DNA from: an uncultured Clostridia bacterium
GTDB lineage: Bacteria > Bacillota > Clostridia > Christensenellales > Borkfalkiaceae
DNA length: 6,758 nt
Reading direction: 5' to 3'
Assembly: GCA_944372565.1 (NCBI GenBank)
Contig: CALVZR010000056.1
Location: forward strand, 1 to 6,758
Shown: in pieces, positions 1 to 4,918 of the stretch
Layout of the letters: the number at the start of each line of letters is the position of its first letter
Position numbering within the stretch: position 1 is the stretch's first letter
Made by a program: the position numbers and the translations under genes
Notes under the pieces: generated by a model
Told to the model about the DNA's origin: nothing
Database searches by the model: none
What the model saw: the letters and a program-made list of their open reading frames with translations, nothing else

Positions 1-117
1 TACAACGAGCTCGCGTATTTCTGCGAGCGGGCGGCGAAACAAGAGGAGATCGATCGGGCCACGCTGAAAGACGCGGCGGAATCTTTGAAATTCGTCCTCT
101 CCGAAATCGGTTTTTAA
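1..117 (+). CDS. C-terminal end of an unrecognised protein (5' end outside window)
   Basis: An open frame runs from the first base to a TAA at 115-117 and gives the last 38 residues of a protein. The visible part is charged and probably helical (ending LKFVLSEIGF), with no motif I can assign to a family. That the frame is real is inferred from its codon choice (GCG, GAG, CTC, GGT), which matches the neighbouring genes, and from a strong hairpin terminator 26 bases after the stop. It converges on thiT, so it is not in the thiT operon. Function unknown. Confidence 0.6.
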   Translation, partial: YNELAYFCERAAKQEEIDRATLKDAAESLKFVLSEIGF

Positions 118-138
118 TCCCGAAACAGGCGGGAAAAG

Positions 139-170
139 AAAAAAACTTCGGCATTGCCGAAGTTTTTTTG
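139..170. terminator. Bidirectional intrinsic terminator between convergent genes
   Basis: A 9-bp stem (AACTTCGGC at 144-152, GCCGAAGTT at 156-164) closes a 3-nt ATT loop. It is followed by a T run (163-169) and preceded by an A run (139-145), so it reads as a rho-independent terminator on both strands. It lies between the + strand stop at 117 and the thiT stop at 186, where it can end both transcripts. Confidence 0.9.
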
Positions 171-185
171 TCTTTTTCGGAAAAG

Positions 186-1337
186 TTACGCCGTATGTAC
201 GGGCGTTTCTTCCGCGAGGGGAGGATTGACGGAGGCGATCTGCCTTCTCATCGCGCCCGAAGAGAGCAGCGCCGCGCCGACGAGCACGTCGAGGGCGAGG
301 TCCACGAAGATGAACGCGTTATACGCCAGGCTGTACAGCAGTTCTTTGCCCGCCTCGAACACCGACCAGGAATAGAACACGAAATACCCGCTGAGCACGT
401 GGGAAACGTATCTGCCCACGCACGCGACCACCATACCGAGCACGAATTCGAGGAGCATATTGCCTTTCAGCCCCTTCATGCCCTTGAAAATGCCCGCAAG
501 GCCGAGCGCGCCGAAGGCGATGGGGTAATCGAGCAGCACCTGCACGGGTTCGTAGATCTGCGGGCTCTGGATGCACTGCAAAAGCCCGTAGATCACGCCG
601 ACGAGCACGCCCCTCTTCGCGCCGAACATATAGGCGTAAAGCATAATGGGAAGCATGGAAACGAGGGTGACCGAACCGCCCATGGGCAGGGAGAAGAACT
701 TCACATAGGAAAGCGCGAACGCCGTGGCGATGCACACGCCCGCATAGGCGAGCTGTTTGGTGTCGCTCGCGGAGCCCTTTTTCCTGTCGAAGAGCACGGC
801 AAGCACCAAAACGGCGGCGACCAGCACCACGGTGAGGACGATATAGAGCGCGTTGTTTTTGGGTTCGTATCCTTCCTGCGTGGGGAAGAGGCACAAAATA
901 ACCACGACGTACGCCGCGAACAGCGCGAGCGTGCCCCACAGAACGGGTTTGAACGCCTTCTTCGCGAAAAGGTGCACGAAGAGGTTTGCGAGCACGGCGG
1001 CGAACAGGTAGGCGAACAGCCCCACGATCAGCCAGAAATACAAATTGATTTCGCCCTGCAGCGCCATGCGCGAGATCTGCATGTACAAGATCACGGAGAT
1101 CAGCCCCACCGCGCAGCCGACGACGATGCCCGTCGCCGTGAGCGCGAAGCCGCGCATCCTGCCGGGGAAGCGGAACTTCACGATGAGCGCCGCCGCGATC
1201 AGCACGACGGCGAGCGCGATGACCAGCCACAGCGCAAAGCCCTGCACCGATTCGATCACGCGTTTGAGCGCTTCGATCTGCTGATCGACCGAAAGCGCGG
1301 GCACCTGTCCGTCGTCGGTATCCCAGTTATCAAACAT
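186..1337 (-). CDS. thiT: ThiT-type thiamine transporter (ECF S component) with an extra N-terminal membrane domain
   Basis: 383 residues. The C-terminal part (about 193-358) matches the ThiT/YuaJ family, the membrane S component that binds thiamine and is energised by a shared ECF module (EcfA/EcfA'/EcfT). Visible landmarks are the GGS...LPIMLYAYMFGAKRG segment (220-243), the VIYGLLQ helix (248-254), LLDYPIAFGALGLAGIF (268-284), the H313-x-x-S-G pattern and the YSLAYN segment ending at N340; the last three fall where ThiT has thiamine-binding Glu/Tyr, His and Asn. A TPP riboswitch in the leader independently supports the thiamine role. The start is ATG at 1337-1335 with AAGGAG 8 nt upstream; longer in-frame starts would run into the riboswitch terminator. 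Oddity: ThiT is normally about 180-240 residues, but here some 190 residues with about five hydrophobic segments (roughly 33-53, 64-86, 98-122, 131-151, 163-183) precede it. No ECF module genes are visible. Confidence 0.9.
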   Translation of the reverse strand: MFDNWDTDDGQVPALSVDQQIEALKRVIESVQGFALWLVIALAVVLIAAALIVKFRFPGRMRGFALTATGIVVGCAVGLISVILYMQISRMALQGEINLYFWLIVGLFAYLFAAVLANLFVHLFAKKAFKPVLWGTLALFAAYVVVILCLFPTQEGYEPKNNALYIVLTVVLVAAVLVLAVLFDRKKGSASDTKQLAYAGVCIATAFALSYVKFFSLPMGGSVTLVSMLPIMLYAYMFGAKRGVLVGVIYGLLQCIQSPQIYEPVQVLLDYPIAFGALGLAGIFKGMKGLKGNMLLEFVLGMVVACVGRYVSHVLSGYFVFYSWSVFEAGKELLYSLAYNAFIFVDLALDVLVGAALLSSGAMRRQIASVNPPLAEETPVHTA

Positions 1338-1345
1338 ACCTTTTT

Positions 1346-1351
1346 CTCCTT
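1346..1351 (-). promoter_or_regulatory. Ribosome binding site of thiT
   Basis: AAGGAG on the minus strand, 8 nt before the ATG at 1337-1335. It decides the start codon: the open frame continues upstream through the terminator and the riboswitch, where translation is not expected. It lies just downstream of the terminator, so it is transcribed only on read-through. Confidence 0.85.
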
Positions 1352-1363
1352 CATATCGCCGAT

Positions 1364-1396
1364 GAAAAACGCGCCCTTTCCGAAAAAAGGGCGCGT
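1364..1396 (-). terminator. Riboswitch-controlled intrinsic terminator (thiT leader)
   Basis: On the minus strand an 11-bp stem (ACGCGCCCTTT at 1396-1386 pairing with AAAGGGCGCGT at 1379-1369) closes a 6-nt loop and runs into a U run (1369-1365). It lies between the TPP aptamer and the thiT ribosome binding site. Its 3' arm plus U run, GCGUUUUUC (1372-1364), can instead pair over 9 bp (two of them G-U) with GGGAAACGC at the 3' edge of the aptamer (1427-1419). This gives the expected terminator/antiterminator switch: bound TPP holds the GGG in the aptamer and allows termination. Confidence 0.88.
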
Positions 1397-1420
1397 CAAA
1401 CGTCAAGTAAAAAATTTTGC

Positions 1421-1487
1421 GTTTCCCTGCAAGCATTACCTTGTCGGGTTCGATGGTATAATCTCAGCTTTTTACGGCACCCATAGC
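1421..1487 (-). promoter_or_regulatory. TPP (THI-box) riboswitch aptamer
   Basis: On the minus strand the conserved THI-box elements appear in order: GGGTGCC (1482-1476), CTGAGA (1467-1462), TATACC (1460-1455), GAACCCGA (1451-1444), and GGTAATGC followed by GCAGGGA (ending at 1424). The P5 helix CAAG/CTTG, where many family members have CUGG/CCAG, keeps its pairing by compensatory change. P4 is the CCC/GGG pairing around it. P3 is reduced to a tiny stem (GC/GC around a short A-rich loop), and I cannot see a strong P1. The position directly upstream of a terminator and thiT fits thiamine pyrophosphate repression of thiamine uptake by early transcription termination. Confidence 0.93.
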
Positions 1488-1508
1488 GATATTTTGTTTT
1501 CCGCAGAT

Positions 1509-1537
1509 ATTGTAATACAAAAAAAAGATTGTGTCAA
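1509..1537 (-). promoter_or_regulatory. Promoter of the thiT leader
   Basis: On the minus strand a perfect -35 box TTGACA (1537-1532) is followed after exactly 17 nt by TACAAT (1514-1509). Transcription would start near 1502, giving a leader of about 165 nt that contains the whole TPP riboswitch and terminator. The -35 box overlaps that of the divergent promoter on the other strand. Confidence 0.88.
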
Positions 1538-1557
1538 ACGATTTTATGTGCTATACT
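1529..1557 (+). promoter_or_regulatory. Divergent promoter of the yfbR-like gene
   Basis: A -35-like TTGTGT (1529-1534), 17 nt, then TATACT (1552-1557) with an extended -10 TG at 1549-1550. Transcription would start near 1564, only about 13 nt before the ATG at 1577, so the untranslated leader would be little more than the ribosome binding site. Confidence 0.75.
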
Positions 1558-1576
1558 GAAAAAGCGGAGAAAAACC

Positions 1577-2152
1577 ATGTATAAATTTTTTGCGTTTTTA
1601 GACAGGATGAAATATATCAAGCGCTGGTCGCTCATGCGTTCGGTGCGGGAAGAGAACATCATGGAGCACACCGAACAGGTGGCGGTCATCGCGCACGCGC
1701 TCGCCCTCATCGGCAACCGCTTTTTCGGCAAAAATACCGACGCGAAGGAAGCCGCGCTCTACGCGCTCTATCACGAAACGGGAGAGGTGATCACGGGCGA
1801 TCTGCCCACCCCCATCAAGTATTTCAACGAGGACATCCGCACGGCGTATAAGGACCTTGAAACCAAAGCGGGCGCCAAACTGCTCGCAATGCTCCCGCCC
1901 GAACTCGCGGAGGAATACGAAAAATACGTGCTGCCCGATACGGAAAAATACGAATACAAACTCGCCAAGGCGGCGGACAAGATCTCCGCTTATTTAAAAT
2001 GCGTGGAAGAGGTGAAGGCGGGCAATCCCGAATTTAAAAAGGCGAAAGCCGCCACGCTCAAAGCGATAAAGGGCTTCGATATGGAAGAGGTGAAGTATTT
2101 TATGGAGAACATCGCGCCCGCCTACGAGCTCACGCTCGACGAACTCGACTGA
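1577..2152 (+). CDS. yfbR: YfbR-type HD-family 5'-deoxynucleotidase
   Basis: 191 residues, close to E. coli YfbR (about 199). YfbR is a cytoplasmic metal-dependent phosphatase that removes phosphate from deoxynucleoside 5'-monophosphates. The sequence follows the family along its length: FLDRMKYIKRWSLMRSVREEN (7-27), the metal His in MEH (H31), the HD-motif region YHETGEVITGDLPTP (65-79), PIKYFN (79-84) and KAADKISAYLKCVEE (131-145) with the C-terminal metal Asp D134. Oddity: the HD doublet is His66-Glu67, not His-Asp; the catalytic-type Glu (E70) is kept. The start is ATG at 1577 with GGAGA 7 nt upstream; upstream in-frame TTG and other codons lie in the promoter. The gene is divergent from thiT and 55 nt ahead of the carbamoyltransferase-like gene, with no terminator between, so co-transcription is likely. 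Confidence 0.92.
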   Translation: MYKFFAFLDRMKYIKRWSLMRSVREENIMEHTEQVAVIAHALALIGNRFFGKNTDAKEAALYALYHETGEVITGDLPTPIKYFNEDIRTAYKDLETKAGAKLLAMLPPELAEEYEKYVLPDTEKYEYKLAKAADKISAYLKCVEEVKAGNPEFKKAKAATLKAIKGFDMEEVKYFMENIAPAYELTLDELD

Positions 2153-2180
2153 CCGGGTTTTATCCGCGGGTATACGATTG

Positions 2181-2186
2181 TATAAT
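2181..2186 (+). promoter_or_regulatory. Possible -10 element ahead of the carbamoyltransferase-like gene
   Basis: A perfect TATAAT in the short AT-rich gap between the two genes. No convincing -35 box lies 16-18 nt upstream (best TTTTAT at 2158-2163), and transcription would begin inside the ribosome binding site near 2193. It may be an internal promoter or chance. Confidence 0.25.
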
Positions 2187-2207
2187 AATAAGGAAAGGAA
2201 CAGGAAA

Positions 2208-3113
2208 ATGGATATCAACAAATACGGAGCGAAGGGAAGGACGGCGAGAAGGCAGCTCTTTTCGCTTTCCGAGCTGGAAGAGGGCGAAATTTACGAGATC
2301 CTCTGGCTGGCGAAAAAACTTAAACAAAAACAGCAGGTCAAGGAAAAACTCGGCGTGTTCGACGGCAAGAACGTGGCAATCATGCTGAAAAGCAGCGCCT
2401 CGCGCACGCGCATTTCCTTCGAGCTCGCCGTCAACCGCATCGGCGGAAAGACGCTCTATCTTTCCCCTGCGGACGCCGATTTTTACAACGGGCTCACCTA
2501 TCTCGACGCGGCGCACATCCTGCGCTCCTACGGCGCGAACGGGCTGATCGCCAAAAACCTTTCCGCGGAGGAGATCGCCGAACTCAAAGCGAGCGCTCTC
2601 CCCGTCATCAACCTCAAAGACGGGCGGGCGAACGCCTGTCAGGCTCTCGCCGATCTTTTCACGATCTGGGAAACGGCGGGCAGGCTTTCGGGGGTGAAAT
2701 ACGCCGTGTTCGGCGATCTGCGCGATCCCGGCGCGGAAGTCATCAATTTTTATGTGAAATGCGGGCTGGAAGTAACGCTCTGCGCCCCGCCCGAACTTCT
2801 GCCGCAGGGGGAAACGCTGCGCGCCCTTTCGCAGTTCGGCGACGTGGCGCTCACCTCGGACGCCGCCGTTGCCATGAAGAATGCGGAGGCGGTGACTTCC
2901 ATCGCGCGCGCGGACTGCGCGTTCGGCGGTTTTTCCGTCACGCCCGACGTGATGGAACTTTCCCCGCAGGCGAAATTTCTGCACATTCTGCCCGTGCGGC
3001 ACGGGGAAGAGGTTTCAGACGACGTGCTCTACGGCCCGCGCTCGGCGGTGTTCGCCCGTTCGGCAAATCTCATCTATGCGGAACAGGCGGCGATGATGCT
3101 GTTTTTCCGCTGA
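2208..3113 (+). CDS. Divergent aspartate/ornithine carbamoyltransferase-fold protein, key residues missing
   Basis: 301 residues (typical ornithine enzymes 310-335). The family fold is recognisable: an N-terminal LFSLSELEEGEIYEIL helix (17-32), the carbamoyl-phosphate loop region ASRTRISFELA (64-74), the 80s-loop region GLTYLDAAHIL (95-105), DGRANACQALADLFTI (138-153), the second-domain GD (169-170), and a C-terminal HILPVRHGEEVSDDVLYGPRSAVF (259-282) that parallels HCLPAHRGEEV of ornithine carbamoyltransferase. Many active-site positions differ. STRTR is ASRTR, the essential His of HPTQ/HPCQ is Asn (N142, NACQ), Cys of HCLP is Ile (I260), and the late Arg is Leu (L288). The Asn after the second-domain GD and the Ser-Met-Gly ornithine loop are absent. 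It may be a pseudoenzyme, a regulatory partner or a transferase for another substrate; I would not call it argF or pyrB. The start is the ATG at 2208 with AAAGG about 9 nt upstream, preferred over the in-frame TTG at 2178. Confidence 0.8.
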   Translation: MDINKYGAKGRTARRQLFSLSELEEGEIYEILWLAKKLKQKQQVKEKLGVFDGKNVAIMLKSSASRTRISFELAVNRIGGKTLYLSPADADFYNGLTYLDAAHILRSYGANGLIAKNLSAEEIAELKASALPVINLKDGRANACQALADLFTIWETAGRLSGVKYAVFGDLRDPGAEVINFYVKCGLEVTLCAPPELLPQGETLRALSQFGDVALTSDAAVAMKNAEAVTSIARADCAFGGFSVTPDVMELSPQAKFLHILPVRHGEEVSDDVLYGPRSAVFARSANLIYAEQAAMMLFFR

Positions 3114-3182
3114 AATTACCGGGTGCGCGCGATTTTGTGCAAGATGAACAGTTTTGCGAATAATATTTATACCATTTGCCCA

Positions 3183-3211
3183 TTGTAAAAAAATTTCAGA
3201 TATAGTAAAAT
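3183..3211 (+). promoter_or_regulatory. Probable promoter of the ugpC-like gene
   Basis: In the AT-rich gap of 136 nt, TTGTAA (3183-3188) is followed after 17 nt by TAAAAT (3206-3211). An alternative is TTGCCC (3176-3181) with TATAGT (3201-3206) at a 19-nt spacing. No terminator is visible after the preceding gene, so read-through from it is also possible. The rest of the gap (3114-3180) holds nothing I recognise. Confidence 0.5.
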
Positions 3212-3249
3212 AAAAACATAGAAAGCAGAATCGGAGGAAATTAGATTCT

Positions 3250-4665
3250 ATGGCAAGTTTACAGTTGAAAAACATATACAAAGTGTATCCTTCGGGCGTC
3301 ACGGCCGTTTCGGATTTCAACCTCGACATCCAGGATAAGGAGTTCATCGTTTTCGTCGGCCCCTCTGGCTGCGGGAAATCGACCACGCTCCGCATGATCG
3401 CGGGTCTTGAAGAAATTTCCGACGGCGAGTTGTATATCGACGGGAACCTCGTGAACAACGTCGCCCCCAAGGACAGGGATATCGCAATGGTGTTCCAGAA
3501 CTACGCTCTGTATCCGCATATGACGGTTTACGACAATATGGCGTTCGGTCTGAAACTGAGAAAGGTTCCGAAGCCGGAAATCGACGAAAGGGTGAAGGAA
3601 GCCGCCCGTATCCTCGGCATCGAGATGTACCTCACCAGAAAGCCGAAGGCGCTTTCCGGCGGTCAGCGGCAGCGTGTCGCGCTCGGGCGCGCCATCGTCC
3701 GCGAACCGAAGGTCTTCCTTCTCGACGAACCGCTCTCCAACCTCGACGCGAAACTGCGCGCCCAGATGAGAACGGAAATCACCAAGATCCACAACAGGCT
3801 TGCCACCACGTTTATCTACGTCACGCACGACCAGGTGGAGGCGATGACGATGGGCACGCGCATCGTCGTTATGAAAGACGGTTTCATGCAGCAGGTGGAC
3901 GCGCCGCAGGCGCTTTATGATTACCCCATCAACCAGTTCGTGGCAGGCTTCATCGGCACGCCGCAGATGAACTTCTTCGCCGCCAAACTCACGGGCACGA
4001 AGAACAAGGTTTATGTGGAATTCGGCGAAGAAAAGATCCTGCTGCCCAAAGACAAGGTCGATCTCATCTACAATCTCGACGAATATCTCAATACCGATAA
4101 AGAAATCACGTTCGGCGTCCGTCCCGAAGATCTGCACATCGAAAAGGATCTCGTGGATAAATATCCCGACTCGTGCATGGAAGTCGAAGTGGACGTGGTG
4201 GAAATGCTCGGTTCCGAAACGCTGCTTTACTGCAAACTGCGCAAATCCGAAGAGGAGCAGGCGCAGGAAAATCCGGACGAGATCAAATCCATCGTGGACG
4301 ACGTTTACAACCTCGTTGCGAAGGTCGATTCCCGCGCGCAGGTGAAGAGGGGCGACGTGATCAAGATGCTCATCGACACGCAGCACTGCCACCTGTTCGA
4401 TAAGGAAACGGAAATGACCATCGTGGCGCGCGATCAGGAGGCGAGAAAGGCGTATCTCGAAAACAAGGCGGAAGAGGCCGCGAAAGCTGCCGCCGCCGCG
4501 GAAGCGGGAGAAACCGCAGAAGGCGCGCCCGCCGCGGAAGCCGCCCAGGCAGCCGAAGAGCCGAAAGCGAAGAAGAATATTTTCAAAGACCTCTTCAAAA
4601 AGAAGAAAAAGCCCGCCGAAACCGAAGAGGCGGAAACTTCCGAAGAGGAAAAGAAAGACGAATAA
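3250..4665 (+). CDS. ugpC: UgpC/MsmX/MalK-type sugar ABC importer ATPase with a charged C-terminal tail
   Basis: 471 residues; family members are usually about 360-380. It hydrolyses ATP to drive carbohydrate (or glycerol-phosphate) import through membrane permeases. Walker A GPSGCGKST is at 37-45, the Q-loop VFQNYALYPHM at 81-91, the signature LSGGQ at 135-139, Walker B VFLLDE at 155-160, the D-loop SNLDA at 163-167 and the switch His at H193. The MalK-type OB/TOBE regulatory domain follows (about 236-393, starting GFIGTPQMNFF). It carries an extra acidic stretch (about 332-350, SEEEQAQENPDEI) and ends with the family's HLFDKETE. Residues 397-471 are an added tail: an Ala/Glu-rich, coiled-coil-like stretch (400-437), a basic amphipathic KKNIFKDLFKKKKK (441-454), then an acidic end. 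No permease or binding-protein gene is adjacent, as for MsmX/MsmK-type ATPases that serve several importers. GGAGG lies 12 nt before the ATG, a slightly long spacing. Confidence 0.95.
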   Translation: MASLQLKNIYKVYPSGVTAVSDFNLDIQDKEFIVFVGPSGCGKSTTLRMIAGLEEISDGELYIDGNLVNNVAPKDRDIAMVFQNYALYPHMTVYDNMAFGLKLRKVPKPEIDERVKEAARILGIEMYLTRKPKALSGGQRQRVALGRAIVREPKVFLLDEPLSNLDAKLRAQMRTEITKIHNRLATTFIYVTHDQVEAMTMGTRIVVMKDGFMQQVDAPQALYDYPINQFVAGFIGTPQMNFFAAKLTGTKNKVYVEFGEEKILLPKDKVDLIYNLDEYLNTDKEITFGVRPEDLHIEKDLVDKYPDSCMEVEVDVVEMLGSETLLYCKLRKSEEEQAQENPDEIKSIVDDVYNLVAKVDSRAQVKRGDVIKMLIDTQHCHLFDKETEMTIVARDQEARKAYLENKAEEAAKAAAAAEAGETAEGAPAAEAAQAAEEPKAKKNIFKDLFKKKKKPAETEEAETSEEEKKDE

Positions 4666-4682
4666 TTCCCGTGAAACACGGT

Positions 4683-4717
4683 AAAAAAGGAACGCCGCAC
4701 CGCGGCGTTCTTTTTTT
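4683..4717 (+). terminator. Intrinsic terminator after the ugpC-like gene
   Basis: A 9-bp GC-rich stem (GAACGCCGC at 4690-4698, GCGGCGTTC at 4702-4710) with an ACC loop is followed by seven T (4711-4717) and preceded by six A (4683-4688). It starts 18 nt after the stop codon and cleanly separates this gene from the lipoprotein gene. Confidence 0.95.
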
Positions 4718-4747
4718 GTTGTTTTTCTTTGGTAATATGCGTTTTTG

Positions 4748-4776
4748 TTGACAAACGGTTTTAGGAATGTTATACT
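4748..4776 (+). promoter_or_regulatory. Strong consensus promoter of the lipoprotein gene
   Basis: A perfect TTGACA (4748-4753), 17 nt, then TATACT (4771-4776), with an extended -10 TG at 4768-4769. Transcription would start near 4783, about 136 nt before the ATG. This is one of the two best promoters in the window and suggests high expression of the surface protein. Confidence 0.88.
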
Positions 4777-4782
4777 TTAACA

Positions 4783-4918
4783 AAAACAACGGCGGGCGCG
4801 AAAAAAACGCAAAAATACAGCGTTTTTTCGGCAAAAACGGCGGATTTTCCGCATTCAGGAAAGGTGTGCCATTTTTGCAGAAACGCGATCCGGAGAAAAA
4901 ACGAGAAGGAGAAAACGG
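4783..4918 (+). other. Structured 5' leader of the lipoprotein mRNA
   Basis: About 136 nt of untranslated leader. It holds an A/T-rich hairpin (4799-4810 with 4820-4830; GCG/CGC core flanked by a run of seven A and a run of six T, one bulged A). A second hairpin (GCGGA 4840-4844, TCCGC 4848-4852, TTT loop) follows. The ribosome binding site AAGGAG is at 4906-4911, 7 nt before the ATG. I recognise no known riboswitch. The structures could affect mRNA stability or attenuation, but this is inference from pairing seen by eye. Confidence 0.4.

Noticed and set aside
168..1559. Long + strand open frame opposite thiT, rich in His, Glu and Arg
   Set aside because: It is the mirror of thiT and its riboswitch. 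No ribosome binding site, no family resemblance, and its composition is what the complement of GC-rich membrane-protein codons gives.
2160..3002. Minus-strand open frame opposite the carbamoyltransferase-like gene
   Set aside because: Antisense to a gene with fold-wide family similarity; no ribosome binding site and low-complexity Arg/Phe/Gly composition.
3259..4392. Minus-strand open frame of about 377 codons opposite ugpC
   Set aside because: Fully antisense to an unmistakable ABC ATPase. The open frame follows from the GC-rich third positions of the real gene.
4669..4681. Small hairpin CCGTG-AAA-CACGG just after the ugpC stop
   Set aside because: Only 5 bp and followed by A, not T. The strong terminator immediately downstream explains the region.
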